Shown here: positions 18,390 through 26,508 of the stretch, piece by piece | How the letters are laid out: every line of letters begins with the position of its first letter | How positions within the stretch are numbered: position 1 is the stretch's first letter | Source of the DNA: Candidatus Cloacimonadota bacterium | GTDB lineage: Bacteria > Cloacimonadota > Cloacimonadia > Cloacimonadales > TCS61 | Length of the DNA: 41,327 bases | Reading direction: 5' to 3' | NCBI GenBank assembly: GCA_021734245.1 | Contig: JAIPJH010000014.1 | Coordinates: 1 to 41,327 of the forward strand | Translations under genes and position numbers: made by a program | The notes under the pieces: generated by a model | The model's database searches: none | What the model was told of the DNA's origin: nothing | Seen by the model: only the letters and a program-made list of their open reading frames with translations

Positions 18390-19163
18390 ATGTTACAATT
18401 TATAAAAGATATTGCGCGTGAAGCCGGTGATATTATTTACAAAGCTTTTTACAAACCGGAAACCAATATAATCCACAAAGGCGAGATCGATCTTGTTACA
18501 GAAATTGACTTGAAATGTGAGTATTATCTGATTGGTAAAATTCGAGAGAATTATCCAGATGATTGCATCATCACCGAAGAACAGGAAACTATCAATCCAG
18601 ATTCAAACCGCAAGTGGATCATCGATCCACTGGATGGAACTACTAACTTTTCGCATCGTTTTCCCTTTTGTGCTGTTTCGATTGGTCTTGAGATCGATGG
18701 AGAAATGCGATACGGAGTTGTAAATGCACCAATTATTAAAGAACTTTTCTGGGCCGAAAAAGGCAAAGGTGCATTTCTCAATTTCATGCAAATCCATGTT
18801 TCCAAAACTGACCAAATCTCCAACTGCCTTGTTGCGACTGGCTTTCCTTACGATCGTTGGCAAAATGCAGATTTCTATATAAAAGAATTCCTGGCTTTTA
18901 CCAAAAGTACGCAAGGAGTTCGTCGTGCCGGCGCTGCAGCAATTGATCTTTGTTACGTTGCCTGCGGCAAGCTGGATGGTTTTTTTGAGCGAAAACTGAA
19001 ACCGTGGGATATGGCAGCCGGCAGTTTGATCATAACAGAAGCTGGCGGGAAAATCACTCAGTTCAACGGATCAAAATGGCATCATTCCGAGCAAACAATA
19101 TTAGCTTCCAACGGAATTATTCATGATGAGATGGTGGAGATATTGGGGAAGGCGCATATATAA
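18390..19163 (+). CDS. Inositol monophosphatase family protein
   Basis: 257 aa, the usual size. Metal-binding motifs of the lithium-sensitive phosphatase fold are complete: E63-E64 in I-T-E-E-Q, D-P-L-D-G-T-T-N-F (79-87), and W-D-M-A-A-G (206-211) followed by E-A-G-G. It removes phosphate from inositol phosphates or related substrates with Mg2+; specificity is not determined. ATG 18390 (AGGAAA upstream) was preferred over an in-frame TTG at 18327, which would lie inside the terminator of the previous gene. It has its own terminator and seems monocistronic. Confidence 0.93.
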   Translation: MLQFIKDIAREAGDIIYKAFYKPETNIIHKGEIDLVTEIDLKCEYYLIGKIRENYPDDCIITEEQETINPDSNRKWIIDPLDGTTNFSHRFPFCAVSIGLEIDGEMRYGVVNAPIIKELFWAEKGKGAFLNFMQIHVSKTDQISNCLVATGFPYDRWQNADFYIKEFLAFTKSTQGVRRAGAAAIDLCYVACGKLDGFFERKLKPWDMAAGSLIITEAGGKITQFNGSKWHHSEQTILASNGIIHDEMVEILGKAHI

Positions 19164-19203
19164 AAAACTCCCAGAAAATTTTAAATCTGGAAGTTTTTTT
19201 TAT
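19164..19203 (+). terminator. Rho-independent terminator of the phosphatase gene
   Basis: AAAACTCCCAGA pairs with TCTGGAAGTTTT (one mismatch), and a run of eight T residues follows. It starts at the stop codon. Confidence 0.75.
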
Positions 19204-19254
19204 AACTTCTGATTTTATAGCAAGTTCAATAAACAAAATTCTTAAATTTGAGTA

Positions 19255-19277
19255 TCCCCGAGGTAAAGTATCGAGGA
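19255..19277. repeat. Short imperfect palindrome
   Basis: TCCCCGA and TCGAGGA are near-complementary arms around a 9-nt centre, just past the stop of the beta-propeller gene. It may act as a weak transcript end or be a copy of an interspersed repeat. Confidence 0.3.
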
Positions 19278-19278
19278 A

Positions 19279-20442
19279 CTATTTCATCAAAATCATCTTC
19301 TTTGTTTGGGTAAATTTACCTGCTTTGATCTTATAAAAATAAACTCCGCTGGAAACTGAGTTTCCTGAATCATCCTTACCATTCCAAACTACAGAATAGC
19401 TTTTGTTTCCCGCTTGTGTCATCCTTAGCGAAATCGAAGGACGGGGATCAAATGATTCAAAACTGCTGTATCCTTCGACTCCGCTCAGGATGACAGGAAT
19501 TGTTTTCACTTTTTGACCTTTAAGATTATAAATTTCTATTTGTGATGATTCGGGCAAATTCGTGGTTTCAAATGAAATTGTTGTACTGGGATTGAAAGGA
19601 TTCGGGTAATTTTGAAAAAGTTTCATGGGAGATTCCAGCAAAGTTTCCTGTGAACTAACTGCTGGTAATTGGATTTCATCAACCGTTCCTGAATAAAAAT
19701 TTGAAACATACAAAATATTTTCAGCATTATTAACTTCTAATCCACTTGGTGCATCAGTTCCACTATGCACTATTTCTGGATCACCATTGAATTCATTATT
19801 GAACTTGTAAATAGAACTATCAGCCATACAACTCACATAAATATTACCTGCTGCATCAGTAGCCATTGCATCCAGATGATCTAAACCAGCATCGTAGGCT
19901 ATAGAAGCATCTCCATCAGGAAGACTGACTTCATAAATTGGACAATTTGTTTGGAATGAGCAGATTAGAAGTCGATTATATTCTGCATCGTAAACCATTC
20001 CCTGATCATAAGATCCAATGCCGCCAAAGGCGAATAATTCGGAAGTCTGATCATTGATATTAATTTTGTAAACTTTGTTATTGTGAGTAACAACGTACAG
20101 AAAACCATCATCTGCCATAGCAATTCCATCGGCATCCACTGCTCCTTGCAGATAAATATCCCAAAGTTCGGTTGAAGTGTATATATCGATCGCTTTAACA
20201 TGGCTTCCATAAGTTACGTAAAGAACATTATCCACCAAAAGATTATTCGCACAATGTGAAAGACCAGTCCAAAATTCACTCTGGCTACCCTGATTATTTA
20301 CAAATACTACGTTGGCACCTTGCCAGCAGGAAACAAAATAACCATCCAGTATTTCACAATAGGAAATTCCTTCCGGCATATCCATTTGCGCATTCAATAC
20401 AAAAACTGATAACATTGCTAATAAAACACTAATTTTTCTCAT
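19279..20442 (-). CDS. Secreted beta-propeller protein with sorting domain
   Basis: 387 aa. Signal peptide 1-18, then SMP-30/NHL-like beta-propeller blades (about 25-275; repeated patterns such as G-I-A-M-A-D-D-G-F-L-Y-V-V and L-E-V-N-N-A-E-N-I-L-Y-V-S) and a C-terminal sorting domain (YPNPFNP, NGKDD, SSGVYF). It is probably exported to the surface; its ligand is unknown. The sorting domain carries about 27 extra residues between K-V-K-T-I and Q-A-G-N, encoded by a palindromic repeat (19417-19495). ATG 20442 is preceded by GGAGGAAG; an upstream in-frame start 14 codons earlier lacks a ribosome site. Confidence 0.88.
   Translation of the reverse strand: MRKISVLLAMLSVFVLNAQMDMPEGISYCEILDGYFVSCWQGANVVFVNNQGSQSEFWTGLSHCANNLLVDNVLYVTYGSHVKAIDIYTSTELWDIYLQGAVDADGIAMADDGFLYVVTHNNKVYKININDQTSELFAFGGIGSYDQGMVYDAEYNRLLICSFQTNCPIYEVSLPDGDASIAYDAGLDHLDAMATDAAGNIYVSCMADSSIYKFNNEFNGDPEIVHSGTDAPSGLEVNNAENILYVSNFYSGTVDEIQLPAVSSQETLLESPMKLFQNYPNPFNPSTTISFETTNLPESSQIEIYNLKGQKVKTIPVILSGVEGYSSFESFDPRPSISLRMTQAGNKSYSVVWNGKDDSGNSVSSGVYFYKIKAGKFTQTKKMILMK
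19417..19495. repeat. Palindromic repeat inserted in frame in a coding region
   Basis: Two 25-nt arms (19417-19441 and 19471-19495) are inverted copies with three mismatches around a 29-nt centre. The core TCATCCTGAGCGGAGTCGAA resembles a widespread bacterial palindromic repeat. Read on the minus strand it adds P-V-I-L-S-G-V-E-G ... S-I-S-L-R-M-T to the protein without breaking frame. Confidence 0.8.
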
Positions 20443-20508
20443 TTTTCTTCCTCCATAATTTATCGAGGATCGAAGAATCAACATATCATGGGACGTGAGT
20501 TTGATCCA

Positions 20509-21114
20509 TCAATCCGTTTTGATCGCCTTTATAAACAATTCTAAAAAGTCGAAGTAAAACTCCTTTTTTTCATAACCCAGAACTACCTCGTTCAGCATAG
20601 ATCGCAAACTTATGCTAAGTTGAACAATATTTCGCTGAAGATCAAAATCTGTTCTAATTGAGCCGTTATTTCTGCCATAATTATAGGCATTTATTAGAAG
20701 TTTTTGAATCTCTTTACGGGCTTTATTTATCTGCGCTTGGAAACTTTCATCATGTGCTTGCGGCTGCACTCCCTTTTGATCTATATGAACAATCAATTTG
20801 AAATGTTCTGGATTTGCTATCGTATATTCATAATTTGCCATTCCAAAAGCTCGAATACGTGGAATTCCATCTTCAGCCAATTTCATCTTTCCGACCAGAT
20901 AATTCCAGCGCTGAATGGAAATGTTCAAGAAAACTTGACGATAGAGATCATCTTTATCCTTAAAATAGGAATATAAAGTTTTGCGTGTAAATTCAGATTC
21001 TCTGGCAATTTCTTCCATTTTCACGTTTTCGAATCCTTTATTGGCAAAAAGTTTTTCGGCTGCCAGCATCATTTCCCTCTTTCTTCTTTCCTTCTCCCGC
21101 TTGATCCGAGACAT
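20509..21114 (-). CDS. TetR/AcrR family transcriptional regulator
   Basis: 201 aa. The N-terminal TetR helix-turn-helix (about 12-58) shows A-A-E-K-L-F-A-N-K-G-F then M-E-E-I-A-R-E-S and T-R-K-T-L-Y-S-Y-F-K-D-K-D-D-L. The rest is an all-helical ligand-binding and dimerisation domain. It likely represses transcription until a small ligand binds. The target may be itself, since a perfect 15-bp palindrome lies 34 nt upstream of its start; the divergent FAH/flavodoxin/methyltransferase genes begin about 100 bp beyond that palindrome and could also be controlled. ATG has GGAGG at 4-5 nt. Confidence 0.93.
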   Translation of the reverse strand: MSRIKREKERRKREMMLAAEKLFANKGFENVKMEEIARESEFTRKTLYSYFKDKDDLYRQVFLNISIQRWNYLVGKMKLAEDGIPRIRAFGMANYEYTIANPEHFKLIVHIDQKGVQPQAHDESFQAQINKARKEIQKLLINAYNYGRNNGSIRTDFDLQRNIVQLSISLRSMLNEVVLGYEKKEFYFDFLELFIKAIKTD

Positions 21115-21147
21115 CCATCCTCCAAATGTAACCTTGTGTGTGTTTTC

Positions 21148-21162
21148 TACACACAGTGTGTA
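21148..21162. promoter_or_regulatory. Candidate TetR operator
   Basis: TACACACAGTGTGTA is a perfect palindrome around a central A. It lies between the tetR start (21114) and the divergent GTG start at 21261. An extra GTGTGTGT run beside it (21136-21142) gives a further overlapping inverted match. Size and place fit autoregulation. Confidence 0.6.
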
Positions 21163-21260
21163 TCTTTTTAAATTGAACTTCCTGTGTCAAATATTTTTTC
21201 TTTGACAGAATAAACTACAGCATTAAAAAAGAAACATAAATTATTGAATTGGAGTATATT

Positions 21261-21872
21261 GTGAAAACGGTTAAGTTTGGAAAAAGAAATATAACACCTT
21301 CCAAAATAGTATGCGTTGGAAGAAACTACGTAGAGCATATCAAAGAATTGAGCAATGAAATCCCTGAAAACATGGTGCTTTTTATCAAACCGAACACATC
21401 TATTGCCGACCAGCTTGTATCTTATGTTTGGGAACCTATCCATTATGAAGGAGAGATCTGCTTCCTGATAGAGAATGATGAATTTGTAGCTGTGGCATTT
21501 GGTTTAGATCTTACAAAAAGAGGTTTGCAATCCAAACTGAAAGGAAAAGGTCTTCCCTGGGAACGCGCCAAAGCTTTTGACGGAGCAGCTCTTTTCAGTG
21601 AATTCGTTCCTATCGATGAAATAAAATCGAATTTGACAGTGGAACTTGATGTAAATGGTGAAACAATGCAGAGTGGAAATGTCTTGCAGATGATCTATAA
21701 ACCTGATCAAATTTTGGAGGAAATTCAATCTTTCATTACTTTGAATGACGGAGACATCGTGATGACCGGCACTCCAAATGGCGTGGGAGTTGTAGAAAAA
21801 AGAGGAGTTTATGAAGGCAGAATTTTAAAAGGAAAAGAGCTCCTTGTCTCTGCGAAATGGAAAGCACTTTAA
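21261..21872 (+). CDS. Fumarylacetoacetate hydrolase (FAH) family protein
   Basis: 203 aa. Family motifs: K-I-V-C-V-G-R-N-Y near the start, the metal-binding H-Y-E-G-E-I-C-F (Glu pair), then G-L-P-W-E-R-A-K-A-F-D-G and T-G-T-P-N-G-V-G-V near the end. Members hydrolyse or decarboxylate beta-diketo acids such as acylpyruvates and oxaloacetate, or hydrate 2-oxo-pentenoates, with Mg2+. The length fits the short acylpyruvase-like group. GTG 21261 was chosen because TTGGAG sits 6 nt upstream; the TTG that is part of that box would be the only longer start. The next gene overlaps its 3' end. Confidence 0.92.
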   Translation: MKTVKFGKRNITPSKIVCVGRNYVEHIKELSNEIPENMVLFIKPNTSIADQLVSYVWEPIHYEGEICFLIENDEFVAVAFGLDLTKRGLQSKLKGKGLPWERAKAFDGAALFSEFVPIDEIKSNLTVELDVNGETMQSGNVLQMIYKPDQILEEIQSFITLNDGDIVMTGTPNGVGVVEKRGVYEGRILKGKELLVSAKWKAL

Positions 21873-22318
21873 AAATTCTTGTTATCTGCCAATCAATTCA
21901 TCAAAGAAATACTCGGAAAGTAGCCGAAGTTTTTTCTGAAATCCTTAAAGCAGAAGTTAAAAAACCATCAGAGATTGATACTTCAGAAATTAGGAATTAT
22001 GATCTAATAGGTTTTGGATCGGGAATTTATAACGGCTATCATCATCCATCGCTTTTCGGAATGATCGATAATCTTTCAGAATCAAATAAACAAAAGGCTT
22101 TCATCTTTTCTACTTCCACTATCTTTATAAATAAAATGCATCAAAAATTAAGGAATAGATTAGTGCAAAAAGGATTTGAGATAACTGGCGAATTTAATTG
22201 TAAAGGACGCATGACATACAGTTTTACCAAATTCTGTTTTGGCGGCTTGAATAAAAGTAGGCCAAATAAAAAAGATCTGGGAAAAGCCAGAAAGTTTGCA
22301 GAAAATCTAATTAAATAA
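21857..22318 (+). CDS. Flavodoxin-like protein
   Basis: 153 aa. It begins with a beta strand, I-L-V-I-C-Q-S, and the phosphate-loop stretch S-I-H-Q-R-N-T-R-K (about 13-21), and continues with D-L-I-G-F-G-S-G-I-Y-N-G-Y-H, the usual flavodoxin G-S-G-I-Y-x-G region. The C-terminal part has F-N-C-K-G-R, as in the flavodoxin_5/long-chain group. It likely binds FMN and transfers electrons. It overlaps the FAH gene by 16 nt and has no strong ribosome site, suggesting translational coupling. Confidence 0.85.
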   Translation: MESTLKILVICQSIHQRNTRKVAEVFSEILKAEVKKPSEIDTSEIRNYDLIGFGSGIYNGYHHPSLFGMIDNLSESNKQKAFIFSTSTIFINKMHQKLRNRLVQKGFEITGEFNCKGRMTYSFTKFCFGGLNKSRPNKKDLGKARKFAENLIK

Positions 22319-22331
22319 ATTGGATCTATAA

Positions 22332-22832
22332 TTGAAAAATATAAAAAAAATCGTTTTATTCGGAATTATCGTTTACTCGATTTTACGTTTTTTAAATTGG
22401 ATAAGTTACAAATACTTGAAGAACAAGATCATCAACAGACAGAGCTGGGATTTGAATATCTGCTGCGGCCATACTGACGGTGGCGGTGTGAATGCGGATA
22501 TCGTCAAGCACAGTGATCTGCCGAATTTTGTCTTACTCGATGATATCTATAATCTTCCATTCGCAGATAAACAATTTGAACAAGTTTTGTGTTCTCATAC
22601 GATCGAACACGTGGACCATCCCCTGAAGTTTCACGAAGAATTACAAAGAATCGGCAGGAAGATTACTTACCTCGTCCCTCCCATCTGGGACTTCACGGCT
22701 GCCTTCAATTTATTTGAACACAAATGGCTGTTCCTTACCTGCAGTACAGAATTCAATGCTCCCCCAAAACATATCAAACTTCCTTTTGCCGACAAATTGC
22801 AGGAAAAGATCGGGCAGACGATAAAAGCCTGA
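22332..22832 (+). CDS. Membrane-anchored SAM-dependent methyltransferase-like protein
   Basis: 166 aa, TTG start 13 nt after the flavodoxin-like gene. One N-terminal membrane helix (about 5-24) is followed by a class I methyltransferase pattern: N-I-C-C-G-H-T-D-G-G-G in place of the usual glycine motif I, and N-L-P-F-A-D-K-Q-F-E-Q-V-L-C-S-H-T-I-E-H-V-D-H-P typical of Methyltransf_11. It is shorter than many members and motif I is odd (C-C-G instead of G-x-G), so activity is unsure. It is the likely last gene of the FAH/flavodoxin cluster. The ribosome site (GGAT) is weak. Confidence 0.75.
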   Translation: MKNIKKIVLFGIIVYSILRFLNWISYKYLKNKIINRQSWDLNICCGHTDGGGVNADIVKHSDLPNFVLLDDIYNLPFADKQFEQVLCSHTIEHVDHPLKFHEELQRIGRKITYLVPPIWDFTAAFNLFEHKWLFLTCSTEFNAPPKHIKLPFADKLQEKIGQTIKA

Positions 22833-22972
22833 AACACAAACTTTCCGAATGGTTTTATACCTTCGAAGTTATTTTTTAGATAAGATCTCGAGAAATGAGA
22901 TTATATCTTCTCGTTACACAGATACGGATTTGTAATAAGTATATAAAAGAAAATATTCGAAAATTTCTGTTT

Positions 22973-22990
22973 CCCTTACTTTAGTATGGG
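22973..22990. promoter_or_regulatory. Inverted repeat upstream of sigma-54-like promoter
   Basis: CCCTTACT-TT-AGTATGGG (7 of 8 bp paired) is centred about 140 bp upstream of the promoter at 23123. It could be an activator site. It differs from the motif seen at 12269 and 34490. The rest of the 22833-23122 interval is AT-rich with no gene seen. Confidence 0.3.
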
Positions 22991-23122
22991 GATTATTTTA
23001 TCATTTTCATAACTTAAATCAACACTAATTTATCAAAACAAACATAACATCAATAGGATCAATTACCGGTCAGTAAACATAACCTTTTCATTTACTGAAA
23101 CTTAAACTACCCAAACTGCAAT

Positions 23123-23138
23123 TGGCACAGCTTTTGCC
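23123..23138 (+). promoter_or_regulatory. Sigma-54 (-24/-12) promoter of the lone permease gene
   Basis: TGGCACAGCTTTTGCC has a full TGGCAC -24 box and TTGC -12 box with GG and GC 10 nt apart. The predicted start is near 23149, a 26-nt leader to the ATG at 23175. Confidence 0.75.
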
Positions 23139-23174
23139 TGAGAATAGCATAGAAAAAAGATTAAGGGGAATGGA

Positions 23175-25586
23175 ATGATCTATAATTTTTTGAAGGTAGC
23201 ACTACGCAATCTGCTGCGTAATAAATCTTTTAGTATTATCAATATTCTGGGATTAGCAATTGGTCTTACCTGTTTTATTTTTATTGCATTGTGGATACAG
23301 GATGAATTCAGTTTTGATAAACATAATGAAGATTTTGAACGAATTTATCAGGCTGGGATCGATTTCAAACTTGGAGAATTGGAAGGTCGTGGAATTACCA
23401 CTACAGCGCCTTTGGCTCCAGCCATGATGAACGAAATACCCGAAGTAGAATCTGGCGCTCGCTTCATGAGTAGCAGCACCAAGCTGGTTGCCTCGCAGGA
23501 AGTTTTATCTGGTTTTTTGGAAGATAATGTCTACTATGCCGATTCCACAATTTTTAATGTTTTCACAATTCCACTTTTGCAGGGCGATCCCAAAGATTTA
23601 CTTACCCGAAAGAAGACTGTAGTCATCACATATAGTATTGCACAAAAATATTTTCCCACAATCAATCCGATAGGACAAAACCTGACTTTTGATAATAATC
23701 GTGAATACGAAGTTGTGGGCGTAGTTCAGGATTGTCCGCATAACAGCCATTGGAAGTTTGACATGCTTGTTTCCATGATCAGCATCCAACGAGCTTACAG
23801 CGAAGAATGGTTAAGCGATAATTTGCATACTTATTTTAAATTGCAGCCAGATGCAGATCAGCAAGTGGTAGAGAAGAAGATCAACGAGCTTTTCCGACGT
23901 AATGCAGAACCGATTTTTCAGCAGTTCGTAGGAGTTTCTATAAGTGAATGGGAAAAGCAGGGAAATCATTATTTTTATGTAACAACTCCACTTTCGAGGG
24001 TATATCTGTATAATGAAGCAATGGACAGCATAGGAGAAGTTGGTGATATTCGCTACGTTTTTCTTTTTGCTGCAATTGGATTTTTAATTTTACTGGTAGC
24101 CTGCATCAATTTCATGAACCTGACTACAGCCCGTTCCGGAGTGCGTGCCAAAGAGATCGGTATGCGTAAAGTTCTGGGTTCAAACCGTCGGCAGTTGATA
24201 CAGCAATTTCTGTTTGAATCATTGATCATCAGTTTTATTGCCATGCTTATCGCCTTAATCACAGCTCAGCTATTAATGCCGTTTTTCAATGAACTTACAG
24301 ATAAAGAACTGGATTTGAATTTCGGCGGTCTTTATACTTTCCCAATTATTATTTTTGTTACTTTGTTTGTAGGTTTCCTGGCAGGAGGTTATTCTGCCGT
24401 ATCACTTTCTTCTTATGATATTCTGACGATTTTGAAGGGTAGTTTGTTCAAGGGGAAATCTAAAAGCTGGTTTCGAAATGCCCTGGTTTTATTCCAATTT
24501 TCCATTTCTATTTTGGTTATCGTATGCACTATAATTGTCTATTCCCAAATGAAATTTGTTAATAGTAAAAAATTAGGATTTCAGAAAGAACAGCTGATCG
24601 TAGTGGATCGCGCTCATATACTGGGAGATCAATTAGATGTTTTTAAACAGGAAATCCTCAAAAATCCCGGCATTCAATTTGCCAGTAAAACCTATACGGT
24701 TCCCGGTAAAGGAAACGATGGAAGCATGTATCAAAAAATCGATTCCCCGCCCGAAGAAATGTTTCATTTCCGCAAAGTTAGCGGAGATTTTGATTATCTG
24801 AAAACTCTGGGAATCAAGTTAAAATCCGGTCGTTATTTTTCGGCTGACATAGCATCGGACAGTACAGCTATTGTTCTGAATGAAACAGCTGTGAGAATGC
24901 CGGGTTATGAAGACCCAATTGGACAGGTAATAGTGGAACCCGGCTCAAACATTAAACATCAGATTATTGGTGTAGTAAAAGATTATCATACCTTATCTCT
25001 GCATTTGGATATTCCTTCATTAATGATGCTGCACCCCAGTTATTATTGGAAACGCTATCTTGCTGTTCGAATTCTACCCCAAAATACAGCTGCCAGTTTG
25101 AGTTTCATTAAACAAAAATGGCTGGAATTCAGTGGAAATCAACCTCTTGAATTTTTCTTTATGGATAGCTATTTTGAAAGTCTTTATAATAACGAAATGC
25201 GATCAGGTACTTTTTTCATTATTTTTGCAGCCCTGGCAATCTTTATAGCCTGCCTTGGATTGTTTGGCTTGGCAGCCTTCACGGCAGAACAAAAAACTAA
25301 GGAGATCGGTGTGCGCAAAGTTCTGGGTGCTTCAATTCCAAGTATAGTATCAATTTTGTTGAAACAGTTTACCAAGTGGGTTTTACTGGCCAATATTATA
25401 GCCTGGCCAATCGCATATTATATTATGAAAAGCTGGCTGCAGAATTTTGCTTACCGCATCGATCTGAATATCAGCTATTTCATTCTATCTGGAATGATAA
25501 CATTGATGATTGCGATAATTACAGTCAGTTATCTATCAATCAATGCAGCCACTCGTAATCCGGTGGAAGCGTTGAAGTATGAGTAG
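23175..25586 (+). CDS. FtsX/MacB-type ABC transporter permease
   Basis: 803 aa, the double-length form common in FCB bacteria. N-terminal helix (about 20-42: I-I-N-I-L-G-L-A-I-G-L), a periplasmic MacB_PCD domain (about 45-285), three helices of a first FtsX domain (about 290-420, with E-I-G-M-R-K-V-L-G), another helix and periplasmic domain (about 430-670), and a second FtsX domain (about 675-803, with E-I-G-V-R-K-V-L-G). It ends N-P-V-E-A-L-K-Y-E. Such permeases use ATP hydrolysis to drive envelope work (lipoprotein or peptide export) without moving substrate through the inner membrane. No ATPase is next to it; the ATPase at 36468 may serve it. GGGGAATGG lies before the ATG. Confidence 0.92.
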   Translation: MIYNFLKVALRNLLRNKSFSIINILGLAIGLTCFIFIALWIQDEFSFDKHNEDFERIYQAGIDFKLGELEGRGITTTAPLAPAMMNEIPEVESGARFMSSSTKLVASQEVLSGFLEDNVYYADSTIFNVFTIPLLQGDPKDLLTRKKTVVITYSIAQKYFPTINPIGQNLTFDNNREYEVVGVVQDCPHNSHWKFDMLVSMISIQRAYSEEWLSDNLHTYFKLQPDADQQVVEKKINELFRRNAEPIFQQFVGVSISEWEKQGNHYFYVTTPLSRVYLYNEAMDSIGEVGDIRYVFLFAAIGFLILLVACINFMNLTTARSGVRAKEIGMRKVLGSNRRQLIQQFLFESLIISFIAMLIALITAQLLMPFFNELTDKELDLNFGGLYTFPIIIFVTLFVGFLAGGYSAVSLSSYDILTILKGSLFKGKSKSWFRNALVLFQFSISILVIVCTIIVYSQMKFVNSKKLGFQKEQLIVVDRAHILGDQLDVFKQEILKNPGIQFASKTYTVPGKGNDGSMYQKIDSPPEEMFHFRKVSGDFDYLKTLGIKLKSGRYFSADIASDSTAIVLNETAVRMPGYEDPIGQVIVEPGSNIKHQIIGVVKDYHTLSLHLDIPSLMMLHPSYYWKRYLAVRILPQNTAASLSFIKQKWLEFSGNQPLEFFFMDSYFESLYNNEMRSGTFFIIFAALAIFIACLGLFGLAAFTAEQKTKEIGVRKVLGASIPSIVSILLKQFTKWVLLANIIAWPIAYYIMKSWLQNFAYRIDLNISYFILSGMITLMIAIITVSYLSINAATRNPVEALKYE

Positions 25587-25606
25587 CGCAAAGCTCTGTC
25601 TTTGCG
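25587..25606. repeat. Hairpin repeat directly after permease stop
   Basis: CGCAAAG-CTCTGT-CTTTGCG, starting at the base after TAG, is followed by an AATGA-rich stretch. A matching hairpin (CGCAAAC/GTTTGCG plus AATGAGAGATGAG) follows the permease at 37248, also at its stop. It lacks a T-run, so it is not a classic terminator. Confidence 0.55.
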
Positions 25607-25715
25607 AAATGAAAAATGAAAAAGAGAAATGAGAAATGAGAAGATCTAATTGTTAAATGTTAATTCCATTTTACGGAAAGTAATATATATAAAAAATTGT
25701 CTATTGGAGGGCAGA

Positions 25716-26372
25716 ATGAAGAAATTAGTAATAGTTTTATTTGTAATCAGCTTAACGTTCCACGCGTTTTGTGCTGAAAAGGCTATCGAGATGAAATTTG
25801 ATGATGTTGAGTTAAAACTCGACAATATCATCTTAAGTGATGTAAACTTCATTGCAGGTAACAAGATCGTGGTTTACAGTAAAAGCATCGAAGATATCGA
25901 TATGACTTCAACAAAATTCGTTGTAACGATATCTGCAGAAGATGAAACAAAGATTGAACTGGGTTTACCTGTTACAAAGTGTTATCAATATCAAAAGGAT
26001 GATTTGATCTGTAAATTCGATAGTGAAGTTGTAAATGTGGAAAGTGATGATGTTTTTGTGGTGATAAGCGATGAAGGCATCAAAGTTAATGATTATAATG
26101 ACGGAAGTGAAATCACGATAACCGATGATGGAATTACAGTGGATTCAGTTTCTGAAAAGGTTAAGATCGATGATTCTGGAATAATGGTAGAAGACAGAAG
26201 TGAAAGTATACATCTGAAAGGTCATCTGGGATTCATTGCCAGTTTTTTTGCCAGGAATGCCACTAATGCAGCTTTGAACATGGTAGGAAAATCACCCGAA
26301 AAAGTATTTAAACTGGTTGTGAATGAAGATTATGATGAAACAACTGTACATTATAATTTTGGTTCAATGTAA
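25716..26372 (+). CDS. Secreted protein of unknown function with short repeats
   Basis: 218 aa. Signal peptide 1-20 (cleavage after F-C-A). No recognised domain. The central part has three near repeats of about 16 residues carrying D-E-G-I-K-V, D-D-G-I-T-V and D-S-G-I-M-V, which look like stacked beta strands. The C-terminal part has a short Ala/Asn-rich helix. The protein is acidic. ATG 25716 is preceded by TTGGAGGG; an in-frame start 22 codons earlier lacks a ribosome site and would bury the signal peptide. A terminator follows, so it may be a single-gene unit. It is probably periplasmic. Confidence 0.8.
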   Translation: MKKLVIVLFVISLTFHAFCAEKAIEMKFDDVELKLDNIILSDVNFIAGNKIVVYSKSIEDIDMTSTKFVVTISAEDETKIELGLPVTKCYQYQKDDLICKFDSEVVNVESDDVFVVISDEGIKVNDYNDGSEITITDDGITVDSVSEKVKIDDSGIMVEDRSESIHLKGHLGFIASFFARNATNAALNMVGKSPEKVFKLVVNEDYDETTVHYNFGSM

Positions 26373-26395
26373 AAAAAACCAATAGCAACACAAGC

Positions 26396-26430
26396 AAAAA
26401 CCGTTCTGAATTTTTCAGGGCGGTTTTTTT
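26396..26430 (+). terminator. Rho-independent terminator
   Basis: AAAAACCGTTCTGA pairs with TCAGGGCGGTTTTT (two G-T wobbles), followed by further T residues, 23 nt after the stop of the secreted protein gene. Confidence 0.85.
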
Positions 26431-26489
26431 GTAAGCAGTTCAGCAGTTCATAATAATTCTCACAGAGAAATTCTTACATTTCCTAATTG

Positions 26490-26508
26490 TCTCCCTTCGT
26501 AAGGGAGA
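26490..26508. other. Short perfect hairpin of unknown role
   Basis: TCTCCCTT-CGT-AAGGGAGA forms an 8-bp stem in the 26431-26871 interval. It has no close T-run and no gene beside it. It may be a copy of an interspersed repeat. Confidence 0.4.

Noticed and set aside
207-20442. Presence of a type IX secretion system in the window
   Set aside because: Three proteins carry sorting-like C-terminal domains, but no secretion-machine gene is here, and related domains in this group may use another route.
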